NCBI GenBank assembly: GCA_030268105.1
Contig: BSDZ01000013.1
Location: 4,740,501 to 4,804,500, forward strand
DNA length: 64,000 nt
DNA from: Volvox africanus
Taxonomy: Eukaryota > Chlorophyta > Chlorophyceae > Chlamydomonadales > Volvocaceae
Direction: 5' to 3'
The position numbers and the translations under genes were made by a program. How positions within the stretch are numbered: position 1 is the stretch's first letter; every line of letters starts with the position of its first letter. This document shows, piece after piece, positions 25,141 to 37,800 of the stretch. The notes below the pieces were generated by a model. That model was given only the letters and a program-made list of their open reading frames with translations, was not told the DNA's origin and did no database searches.

Positions 25141-28100
25141 ATGGGAACTGAGGAGTTCTTCAAGTTTCCCAGGACTCCACATTTGGATGATATGGGAGCA
25201 GTATCCAGGGATGACCTGGTGATGGCGAAGGCGGACGCGTTGGCGATGCTGGCTCGCGGAGTCGTCATTGGTGAGGACATGAAGCTAATGATTAATTAGG
25301 ACAAAACTGAAAGTAGATTTTTAATTATAATTTACACAAGATGTTTGCTTTGCAGAAGAAAAGGTCGATGGAGCTAATTTGGGAATCTCCTTTGCCAGTT
25401 TGGACGGATCGCCAATGTGCCAGAAGCGTGGCCATTGGGTAACGCATAAAAGCGAGCAACAATTCTCCAAGCTGGACTCCTGGTTAGCTCAACATACGGA
25501 TGAATTACGACGAGCCCTAGGTAGGTCCTTTTGCGTTAAGCGTTGCCTTAGTCGTACTGTCTCAGCTAGAAGCATAAAGATACGACATTACCACTCTCTT
25601 GCTGCTGATGATGATGATTGCAAGTTTGTAAACTTGTAAGGCTCGGAACTCGTAAGGCTCACGGACCGCTAAACACTTAAAGCCAAAAACAAAAAGAAAT
25701 TTTAAAAGGTTTAAGAGGAAAAATTTGAGATAGTAAATGGGCTAAAAGTATACGAAAAGGAAAAGAAATGGCATTACGAGACGTTATACCGTCTCGCCAT
25801 GCTCATGACCGTAGCCATGTTCCCTTCCGGAAAGTTCCCAGTCTGGGCTTAACTTTTGTCTTATGCTCTCATAAGCTGAGCATTCCATAAGAACATGATA
25901 CTCATCCTCTGTCGCTCCACTTTCACGCATAGAGCAGTGACGAACAGCCCGAGCCCTCCCATTAGGACGGTTCACCTCAATAGCCCAGCAACATAGCCGA
26001 AAGCGAAGAAGGCTGGTGTGATGAGTGTGAGTGATATATCCCTCCATGTGTTTCGAATCTCCCATCCAGTGGTGATACCTACACATTTTAATACCTGGTT
26101 GATGACCATCAGATACAAAGTCACGAGGGCTCACAGTAATCCTATCACTCACCCGATCTACCCTCGTCCTACTTCTCAGCTCCTCCATAAGGCCGGACGC
26201 GTCCAATTTGTAAGCTACCAAGGGGTCTACTTTCTCCTCAATGTCAGTGATCGCAGGGAGATCCCCAGCAGCTCACAGCCAAGATCCCCTAGGGTTTCAG
26301 AGCAGCCGCTCCATTTGATCTCTAGAATGCGCAAAAAAGTGTAAGATCATCTGCATACAGTAAACAGAGGAAGGCGGAGGCCATCAACAGCAGGTCAGGC
26401 CTCAACAGACATATAACCTGGAACATGCGTATCCAGTGCATCAACGAGATCCACATAGTGTGCCCATATAGTGTGGGACTGCGAGGGCAACCTTGCTTCA
26501 CTCCTTGAGCCGAGACAAATGGATAACCCTCAATACCATTAACTTTCAACCTCCAAATCACCCTTCCATAACCCACTTTGATAGCCTCCAGTGCCTTGAC
26601 CCCAACCCCTACCTCTTTAAGGCGAAGCCAGAGCAGGTGCCTCAGCACCCGCAGCCTTCTCAAAATCTATCTGACAGATATAGAGCAGTGACGAGGTCCT
26701 CTACGATGCGATCCAACAAATGACACGAAACAAATGTATTACGAAACGTCCCCCTATTTTTCCGAAAGCCTCCTTGATACGTAGAGCGGGCCTTATTACC
26801 TTACATTCCTACCCACCTGCAGCGCGATTTCCTGCGAGCTTATTAGCCCTACAGAGTGTTCAAGTATTCCCCTCGGGGGATACGTGAGTTTTACTTTTTC
26901 CGAGCGTGCTTAGCCTTAGGCTTGGGTTGAGGTTCTTGCTTCTGCCTCTTACGTGTTTCATGGGTAGCCCAATATCATCAATAGTTGCTTCTGTATTATT
27001 GGTCTCTGGCTTCCAACTGCTTTGCTCGGGGCCATAGCCTTCCCATGACACCAAGTACTCCCCTCGTGTTTTTCCTCGACCGTATGATTTGTCTTTATTA
27101 TCCAGTAGTTTGTCAACAGCCCAGTAGGGTCCATCGTCCAGACCTGCTACTGGTCCTCCTGGTGTCCGACCTGTCTCTTCAGTATAGGGTTTTGACAGGG
27201 ATGTGTGAAAGACAGCATGAATCCGATATTCGGGAGGCAAGCTGAGTTTGACTGCAACGGGTCCAACAAATAGTAACTTGATAATAAAGGTCCGATCCAT
27301 CGTGGTAGGAATTTGGATGTTCTCGGGGTTTTCATCCGGATATTTTTCGTACTGAGTAGGACTTTCTGCACTACCTTACACTCAGAATCCCTTCGTCTCA
27401 AATCAACATATTTTTTGAAATTAGCTTGAGCCCGTTGAATGAACATTTTTGCTCGGTTGACACAATCCTGTATATCACTGCAGAATCTTGCAGCTGCAGG
27501 AACATTTATATCATACATGCCCAACAAATTGGGAAGCCGTGGTGTTCGGCGATAATTCGGCTGAAAGGGTGAAGCCTTGATGGACTCTTGGTATGAGTTA
27601 TTGATAGCAAGGTCAACCTTAGAAAGCTTTGTGTCCCAATCATCTTGTGCTGGGCTCACATTATGGCGTAATATCATTCATCCGTTCTGTCTGCCCATCC
27701 GTTTGGGGATGGTAAGCCGTGGATAGTCGCTGCTCTGTGCCAGTTAGGCGCATGAGCTCTCCCCAGAATTTGCTTACCAATTGTGGCCCTCGATCAGATC
27801 TATCTCTTCTGGAAAGCAGTGGCTTCGAAAAACGTAGTCCACATAGAGCTGGGCTAAATCCTCAGCAGTCACATCATTCATGGTGGAGCGACCCGGCTCA
27901 TTTTTGATAGCCTGTCCATGAAGGTAACAATACTGTCATTGCCTGCTTTTCTGCCTGGCAAATGCGTGATGAAGTCCATTGAGACACTACCCCAGACGTC
28001 TCTGGGTTTAGGTAATGGCTGGGGTAAGCCCGCTGGTTTTCGCTGGAGTGGCTTATTGTGCTGGCATGCCCTCACAAACCATTCTACTTCCGCAGTTAAG

Positions 28101-31100
28101 CCAGGCCACTATAACTCTCTTTTGACGATTTTGCTCTGTGGTTCGATCGACGCCCCTGTGGCCGGCATATGTGCAGTCGTGCAATTTCCGTATTATTCGG
28201 GTTTTTAAGTCCGGACACTTTGGCACGACTATACAGCCATTGCGGCGGAAATAACTGTCCACATCACGCACGACACCATCCTTCACCAGAGCACACGCAT
28301 CATTGAAATACGTGTGTTTCTCATAGGATTGAAGGATCTGGACTGGTAGTTCCGATGATACAACGTGTCTAGCCTGTGTTCTTGCCACCAACGTATAGGC
28401 TGTAGTATCTCTGTTGTGTCGGCCAAGGAAGGCCCGATCGGAAGGATGACCATCTGAGGTCAAGAATCCTTTGACACTACCCGTAGATACCCCAGGATAC
28501 TACAATAGGCGTGGATACGGCTTAGAGGGTCAGCGACATGAATACTACCCCGTCTGTATTCCCAGGTATAGTTGGATCGGGATAAATATTCCATCCTGCG
28601 TATTGACGTCTGGAGATATTGGCCAAATTTACTTGCGTATCAAGAAATGAATTGGGATCATGATCTGACATCAGTATAATAGGAGGTCCCTCAAGGTAAC
28701 AACGCCATTGTTTGAATGGTATAATTATACCAAAAAGCTCTTGTTCCTTTGTAGTATAATTCCTCTCAGCTTGCGTAAATTTAGTACGGGTATATGCTAC
28801 CGGACGTCCTTCTTGCATTAGTACTCCTCCTGTACCTTGGAGTGAAGCATCAGCGATAACTTCAAAGGGTTTTGTGACATCGTCAATGCAAACTGTAACC
28901 ATAGCCGTAACCATGTACTGTATGTACGTACTGATGTATGGGATGTAATATGTACCGCTGTACGGTAAGCGCCTTTATGATATTAGTATGTTGAGGATAG
29001 AATGTCTTTAAGAATATTATTAAGTATTGAGTTAGGCTGTTACACACATGAAGTACCAGTCAACAACCCTAACTCATGGCACAGCTCTGTCAGGGTACGA
29101 CCAAAAGCATTGCTCACTACATCCTTGCACCTCCTCTGCGGAATACCGCACATAACATAATTGATTCTCGGATGGGAGTGCCCATATGCTCCTCGAAGTC
29201 AATGTCACCCTCAATATCAGGGAGATCACAAATGTTGGCTGTCATGGCATTCATATCCCCTGTGATTAGGATATCATCATGGGACCCTTAGTTACGTTGC
29301 TTGAGTGCCTTGAATCTGTTGTATCCCTCTTCACTGCGCATGCACTTATCTGCACATCTCAACATTAAGTGCCAAGTGCCGATGCGCTCACACAACAAGT
29401 CAAACACATCAGGATGAGACTCAGGGGCAGCGGAAGGTTTCGGGAGCGAAAGGGTGACAGCTTACAATCCATAATATGAGACGTGATGGCTATCAGAGCT
29501 GAGTCCAGGCGATCATCATCTAACCGGCTATCAATGCTCAGGCTTGGCTCGGGCCCAGCGTAGCGTAGTTTAGCTCAATATAGTAATATTGAGGATCGTC
29601 CGATTAGAGCTTGAAAAAATGTTATTTGGCCGTCCTCGCACGTCTTCTACTCACGATACTCGTGTACTCCCGATATCGTGGTACATATCACACCAGATCC
29701 CCAATCCGCAAGTGTGATAAACCCCAGCAAGCATATCTCCGATTTTCGCATGCAGTATATTGTCAACATCAAGCCTTCCTGGCATTTATGCAGTGCGAAT
29801 GGCCAAACATCAATATTCGGTTGTGTAGCTTAACTGCCATGGCCCTTGCTACGATGCGATCTCATCACCGTCACACTTATATTCCGTAACCATGGTGTAG
29901 ATATCAGTATTAATCAATGTGAGTCTAAACACGCTCTTATATAATTATTCTATGTTGCGTATGCAAACTTGCCTTATCGCGGTATCGCGGTATAGAAGCC
30001 GCGCCGGTCGCTGCCCGCCATGTGCTGAGGTTCCGGCGAACATGGCGATCCCCAGTCCTCCCTGCGATGCTGAACATGATAGGGCGTTCCAGGGCGTTCC
30101 TGTCTGATGACTTCGGTGATAATGCCGCGCACATCAGCGAGATGCTCTTCGGAAACGTAGGCGAGCAGCCTGTCTTCCTGCATCACTTCGGCGATGCCTC
30201 CCTGGCTATCCTCCTGTATCCTCGCGCTAAGCTCGGACGTGATCTTTGCGCAAGCTCTCGAGCTGCTGCTCCAAGGTGCTGAACTTCTGCTCCTAGTACG
30301 ACTAGTACTGCTCAATCTGCTAAGCTAATCTGCTCGATCTCCATGTTCGTCTCCTTTGACTTCACGGAGCCCCTTGACCGCTTCGTTAAAGATCTCGTAG
30401 CTGTTCAATCTGCTTGTTGGAGTTGAGGTAAACGCCGGCCATTGTGAGCTCTTCGTCCTTTGGCGCCAGTACCGCGTACTGGCGTTGGTGTCCTGCCTAC
30501 CCTCTTGAAGCCTCTTGAAGACGTTCAGCTGTTTGCTTTTTAGTTAATTGGGGCGTATTAGGTGATCCACCTACGCGCTTGGCACCGGCTTTCGCATTTG
30601 ATAATTTGGCAACACTCAACATTATATGGCTCAAATCCAAATGAAACCTTTGGTCCGATGCCGAGCCAGATTAGCTAAGTTCTGGAGCGAAGAGCTCTGC
30701 TACTTCAGAATCTGACCATGAATTAGTACCAAAAGTTGTACTAAAAAGTGTCAGTATTGCAGAGCTTGTTTGTATTGTAGGTATTGTAAGTATGTAACCC
30801 TAAGTATTTTAGTGTTGCAGAGCTCTGCTGATAACAATTACACTCCTGCAGGGATCCGGTACATTTTGTACGGCGAATGGGTAGCAGCACAACACAGTGT
30901 TTCGTATGACGCACTGCCCGATTGGTTCCTTGCCTTTGACGTCTTCGACAAGCAAACAAGGAAATTTCTTAGCAGGTAATGATATGATTAAGGTTACCAT
31001 GTTCCTTCCAAGCGCCATTTACCGCGCTTGGAAAATTTGTAACGATATACTATATTTGAGTTTTAATTAGAACGAGTACGGCAAGCCCCGGGGTACTGTG

Positions 31101-31846
31101 CAGTTGCTTCATGGAGGCATGTTAGCATGAGTCCGGCATCGGGGTTGAGGTTTCAATTCTCTCTAGGCGACTTCAAAACAAACGTCCGGCATACCCGCCC
31201 TCTCTTCACTGGCTCGCCATGGCTCACACATGAACCCGCCCCAACCGTGAAGCCGCCGACGGGACGAGCTTCTTTGCCGTACTGGTGTGAGCTCCGTACC
31301 CTCTGTGGTGGCACCACCGGGTCGCGCCTTCCACGGGCCTGACGCATTGAAGGACGTACGGCAGCTCGTTCAGGGACTTCAAAGCGCACTTTGTGCACCA
31401 GGTTCTCTGCAGTGGGCGGAGGGGGTGGTTCTGAGGTTGGAATCCGACACAGGGACCGACCCACGGGACAGTGGTTGGCTGGTGGCGAGAGCCAAGCTCG
31501 TACACCCAGCTTTCCGGCAGGTACGGCGTACGGACTTATGGTCCACATTATTTAGGGTTATTTAGTTCCATCACAGTGCAACTTCCAGCGAAAATCGAAA
31601 TGGCAATTTACAGTACATTCATGGTAATAATGATTGTACACTCAGGGTTTTCTTAGATGTTTACTTATGAGAGGTTTACTTTGGATTTTAGGAAACCCTA
31701 AACTTGGAAGACGAGAATGAATTAACTAATTTGAATAAGGAACTCGGTTTATGGGTCCTAGCTATTATCTGTCAGGAGGTTTTCATTTCCCGTATTATTT
31801 GCGCACAGGCCATAGAAGGGAGGGAGTCGCCATCACTTCCTGTCGC

Positions 31847-31877
<31 letters not shown>

Positions 31878-34800
31878 AGCGGTAGCAGCAGAGGTGGAAG
31901 TCGAGGTAATGGTGGTGGCGGCGGTGGTGGTGGCGGCATGCATTGGAGCAAACGTTCCATCAACTGGAACCGCTTACGACCAGATCTATGGCCACGGCCG
32001 GATCCAGATCTGGATTCCAACCCAATCAGGACTTCGGATTCGGATGCAGATCCAGGTTCTGGTACGCCAGCAGAGCTACCAGATCTGGTGATGCTGAATC
32101 CTGTGGATGATGAAGCCCACTCGCATCGAAGGTCGATGCCTGTCACTGCCAACACTGCAGCAGCTACGGCGGCAGTGTCGAGTATGGCGGCAGCGGCGGC
32201 AGCTGCAGCGGCGGCGACAGCAGCGGCAGTGGCAGCGGCGGCGGCAGATCCAGGCAGCCTTGCTGCATCCCGTATTAAATTGATGGGAGGTGGACACTAC
32301 GTGTCCTTAATAGGTGACGCCATCGATGCGGTTGCGACCTGGTTTAGTTCCCAGCCAGGCTGGTTGACACCAGGTCATCTGGCGAACAGGTGGGCCGACC
32401 GTTAATCAAGTTGTAGCCAGGCGTTATTAGTTTGGTCTGGTAGTTAACGGTTAGGAAACAGGGTAGAAGTGGGTACCAATATACAAAATAATGATGATAT
32501 AATGATGGTATAATGATGGAGTATTGGTAAGCAAATAGATTGCGAAAAGTACGAGCCTGACGTACAGAAGTTTCCGTACCAAACGGACATCCGTTGAGGC
32601 AAGGATTGCGTGGTGTCGTCAGGTGCCACCAGCTGACCATAGCCGGGCAACTTAACAGGTTTAGCAGTGTTCTGTGGGCCCTATGAGCGTGCAATACACT
32701 AATGTGAGGGGCCTTATAACCGAATGTATTTTCCATTAGTAACGTATGTACTTCACTTTTCTTTTAACTGTCCTGCGACCATTCATCCACCTCCATCTGT
32801 ATATTATTGTGAAATGTTTTAAGTTGGCGCTCGATGAATCCCAGAGCCCGGATCAGTCGAGGAAGGCCACCAACAGAGAGCTTGTGAAGTTCTCACCAGG
32901 ACCAGTCTCTCAGAACCAATTTCGTGGAATATTGGGGTGACCTAAATATCTTACGGTTTCATGTACCTTTGGGTATGCTACATGTACGACATGTGTACGA
33001 CATGTGTACTCAGGGCTCTCCGTGATGGGCCACATCATCATATCACGTTGGTCACACCGCTGGAAATGACCGAGCTCCGAGAGCAGTACGGCATGGAGCC
33101 GCAACAGGTGTACGACATTGTCGTGGCCACGGTGAGAAGGGGAGGAGGGAGGGGGAAAGAGGGGATGAGGCCCCAGCAGGAGCTCCTTCCTGATGGGAGC
33201 TCCCCCCGCAGATAGACACCCAACGGAGCGCTGAGATCCGCGCTGCTTGAGAGACTGCTGTTGCATGTGAGAAATTAAATGCACTTCGATTTAACCATAA
33301 TTTAACCATAATTTAACCATAATTTAACCATAATTTAACCATAATTTAACCATAATTTAACCATAATTTAACCATAATTTAACCATAATTTAACCATAAT
33401 TTAACCATAATTTAATTATTAAATTTATGCAATAAGAACATGCACATCCGTCGAACGTTCTAAACATAGGCGGCCAAAACCCAAACATATTATGTACATA
33501 GTACATACTATACATATATATATATATATATAGTATGGGTTAGGGTTTACCCCTAAAACCCTAAAACTCTAAACCCCTATATATATTTTTTATGTGTGTG
33601 TGTACCATATATAAAGGGATTTTAGGGGTTTATCAAGCTGCTATCACAATCAAATTACTGAGATTATGGCTTTCTTGTAACCGTGAGTTGCAGCCATGAC
33701 ACGACGTTGTACGTTGTACGTTGTATTAAAACCAATATATGATAAGGAACACAAACATGAGTAAATGCGCATATGCAAATGCATGGCATTGTGTCGTTGC
33801 TACCGATTTATTTACCTGGCCTAGTAATCGTATCTTTTCAATCAGTAAAATAAATTCCTCTTAATGTTTAATTTCGTTTTTTTGTGTTTATTTGCAATCT
33901 GCATTTGTGCCAGGCGGGGCTGACGGGCGGCGCCTGGGTCCCGATCGGGTTGGGACGGGCGCGCAGCTCCGAAACGGGAGATGAGGCACTGTTCGCCGTG
34001 ATCGGGTGGCCCGCGGGTCGCGCTGCCAGGGCGGCTCTGGGGCTGCGGCGCGATCAACAGTTCCATATCACACTGGGTTTTCAAGTGCAGGTGGGTGATA
34101 TAGTCCATGGATCGGGCATTGACCCACGGGTCAGTGGGGCCATGCATTGATCGATCAGTGGATTCATTACCCTAAGGGCGATGGGGCCGTTCATAGGCCC
34201 ATGGGTCGGTCGGTCGATGGGTCAGCGAATGGTGGGGTTCTAGCAACTGTAGATGCAGATACACACTTGCCGTACACTTGCATCCCTTTTTCCACGGGGT
34301 AAACAGATAGAACACAAAGCTATGCACGCATACACACATACACACATACACACATACACACATACACACATACACACATACACACATACACACATATATG
34401 CCCACACACACGTACATGACTTTCGCATAAACCCAATGGCGCAATACAGTTTGCATATGCATTGGCAGCCATCATCATAGCAGTGCCGTACAGATTAAAT
34501 TGCTCGTCGTTTGTTTTTTTCCGTTGTGTTGCTGAGGCCAACTAAAGTCCAAAAGTTACCGTTTCCGTATCCACCATTAAATCCTCGCAGGACGTTCACG
34601 GTATTCCAAAAGGCATATCTGCTCTCGTAGGCAGTGGTTTGGACGAGCAGTTGATGGAGACAATTTCTTCAGTCGCCAACTTGGCAGGTTAGCGTTGACA
34701 CTACGACAAGACACGCGGAACCTTACGGCATTCTATCGCCAATTTTTTATCGGTTGAAATTACTGTGCTCCGAACGCGCGCATACATTCTACTAACGGTG

Positions 34801-37800
34801 CATGACGGTCCCATGGGTCAATGACGCCCTTCACTCACTTTGCGTCGCATCGATCTCTCCATTCACGTTTCCGTTGCAGGTGTGCGATTGACGCCCGCGG
34901 ACCGAGCGGCAGTCCTGGTGCTGCAAGTGAGGCAGTGCAGTGCGAAATTGTTCTATTGTCTTCATTTTACTACATAAGCCGACTAATTTAGATGTTCTTA
35001 TTCACTGAAATGTTTTCTGTACTTAAAGAATCACCAACAACCGCAATCTCATTCCCAGCCCGATGCTTGCACATGCGGATGGGGGGCAACCGAATTCGCC
35101 ATACCCTTCCTTGGCAGTAGACTCCCTTTTCCTACCCCTCACGGTAGTAAATCAGTTAGCTGTCGTACATTTACTCCCTTCTTCCATGCACCCAACCGCC
35201 ACAGGTTTTCGCGGAGCTTCAGCGGGCTGCGACGACGACGACGATGACGACAGCGGCAGCGGCAAGTAGTGTCACTGGCTCGACGAATGACACCCCGAAC
35301 GTGGATGGCAACCGCGTCGTACGGAGTACGGTTACGAGTGCGAGCACTCATACAGGACCGCCCACTCTGGCCCCCCATGTCATAGAATGCCTGTACGGCT
35401 TACTGGGTACGGCATTGCGTTGGGTCAACGCCACCAATGAGGTACATGTGACCCATGGGACTGACCCGCGGGTCGGATCTGTGGGGATATTAGAGATTTC
35501 TGATACTGTGGCGGCCAGAATGGCGTTGGCGGCAACAGCGGCGGCGGAGGAGAAAAGAAGGACTGTGACACGGACTACGTTGTATGACAAATGTGAAAAT
35601 GAATGCGAATGTCGCCGGTTTTTCATTGCTGCATGTGCACACATCGTGCGAGCACGCCTTGCGGGCTGGTTTAGCGAGCTCGACGAGGTAGAAGAGAATG
35701 TACGACAAGCTGAGGCATTGGCAGCTCGGGTGGCGGCGGCAGCTGCGACGGTGAATGCCGGCGGCCACCCGAAGCCGTCGCGGTCGCCAGCACTCGACGA
35801 TATCAATCTGGTGATGGCGGCGGCAGCATGTTTGTACGGCAAGGCGAGCAGTCAAAAAGGGAGCTTTGCCGAGGCAGCGGCGGCATTTCAGCGGGCCGAA
35901 TCTTTATTGGGGTAAGGGGCCCTATGTCTCGTACCCTGACTTTTCCTTTTGACTTTTACTTTCTGTCCCGTACGTTCTGGTTTCATCATATCATATCCCT
36001 TCGGTCGCCACCCTCAAGTTCATACGGCACAAAAACACAATCCTCATACGCGTCTCCCCTCTCCCCTCGATGTCCCAAGCCCTCGTACGTTCCTGTTTAC
36101 GTGTCACGATCTTTTAGTTTACGATATGTACGATAATGTATGTACGATAGTTTGTCTGACATCTGCGCCTCTGGATGAACTAATCTGGATCCAAGTGAAT
36201 TTTGTGTTAAGTGACGAATTTACAATTACGGTATACATATCAACAGATTGAAGGATATACGGATATACGGATCCATAAATAGATGGATCCAGGGAACTAG
36301 ATAGGGTACGATGTTTTCGTTGCAGGCCCACCGCCCTCGTCGTCATTACCAACCTTGTAACCGCATCTTTTGATAAGCATGTACTGATTCTATACTTTTT
36401 GGTTCATACAAGTGACATTTTATCACACAAGTTTTGTATCTTTTGATTTATGGTGGTTTATAAAATTCATTATCATGCATTGTTTGAAGGAATCACGGCA
36501 TCGACGTCCGCTATGCTGCTGCCTCCGGCGGCGGCGACGGTGGTGGTGGTGGCGGTGACGGCGGCGGCGACGGCAGCGCCTGCGCCGCCTCTGACACAAC
36601 GGTAGCGAAAAGGAGAAGCAAACCGCCAGCGCCACCAACAACAACAAGTACAAACACAACAACAGAAACAACGGACTTGGTGGCTCTTCTATGCCAGGCG
36701 GTGAAGCCCTCCCTGGACTCCAAGGCTTTACGGGCAGCTGCCGCCACCTGCCGCCGCCGGATGCTAGCGGCATCTGTATCCCATCATCAACCGCAACAAC
36801 AACAACAACAACAAGATGCACACCAACGACCAGACTATAGGCAGGAAGATTGGGAGGAGCAGGAGGAGGAGAAGGAAAATGAGTCCTCATCCCGACTCCG
36901 GGTCGTAGTCCCTGGAAAAAACCTTTCCCTACTACAGGAAGGGCATCTCCGAAACCCTCGACATCGCACTGTCGTACCTGGGGTCGTGATTTTGCAGACA
37001 GCAGCCGGCTGCGGCAGTGGCAGTAGCAGCGGCGACAGCAGCAGCCGGGTTGCTGACGTGGCGCTGCCGCGAAACACCTCCTGGGTGGTGCCAGGGGTCC
37101 TGGCCGGTGGGAGCACACCCAAAAATGCTGACCAGGTGCGTGCGCTGCCAAAAATGATTTTTCAACGGATTCAGTTGTTCCGTTAAGCAAGATGTTGCTA
37201 ATGTCGTTGAATATCGTTGCTAATGTCGTTGCAACGGATTTCGTTGCTTCCATTATTACAAACGGGTCCGTTGACGATTGTGATGATTGGGAGCTTACAC
37301 CGCAATCCGCACGTCCTTAGATCACGTACAACAAACACGTCGGCGGGAATATGGTTACGTTGACTCGATCAAGTAACGAGCTATGTGAAACATCTAATTT
37401 ACGAAAAAGGAGGTTGCGGTACCGCAAATCCCGGAAGTTTCTTTATGGAACAGGGGTGTGAAAATCAATTATCACCATCATCTGCTGAAAGGGGCGACAA
37501 ATGTCCCAAAGGGGTCAAACGTTTTTGCCGCTCCGCCCGGGCCGCCCAGGTTGCGGCGCTGTACAGTCTGAAAGTGGGCCTTATCATCACGCTCACGGAA
37601 GAGGAGCCGCTGCCACCGAACTGGTTTGCCGCTGCACCTGACGGCGCCGCCGCCGCCGCCGGCAGCAGCAGAACGCGTCCTGGGACTTACGGCCGTGGTG
37701 ACGGCTACGGTGGCGATGGAGCCGCCGCCGCGCTGGCGGCCGCGATTGGGGTGAGGAATATCTTCGTTCCCGTGCCCAACTATGAGCCTCCTACCGTACA

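Larger units (their letters stand above)
25521..30851 (+). other. 5.3-kb intron 2 of the RNA-repair gene, filled with retroelements
   Basis: The donor CTAG|GTAGGT at 25521 and the acceptor CCTGCAG ending at 30851 join ligase motif I to motif III in phase. Everything coding-like inside is antisense and decayed: LINE pieces, a gypsy element, and a further broken frame near 30.0-30.5 kb. Confidence 0.75.

Noticed and set aside
31704..31808. Extension of repair exon 5 upstream (EDENELTNLNKELG)
   Set aside because: An acceptor at 31809 gives FRQ|AIEG, which fits the end of ligase domains better. The upstream part is AT-rich. Not fully excluded.
33288..33416. Spaced direct repeats considered as a CRISPR array
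   Set aside because: The 12-bp units are contiguous with no spacers; an ordinary minisatellite in a eukaryotic intron.
34240..34541. Cys/Val/Tyr/Met-repeat frames
   Set aside because: Translations of the CACATACA microsatellite in intron 7.
36305..36360. A possible extra exon of the repair gene after a TTGCAG acceptor (PPPSSSLPTL)
   Set aside because: It runs into a stop with no donor, and exon 10 joins exon 11 at 36490 in phase without it.
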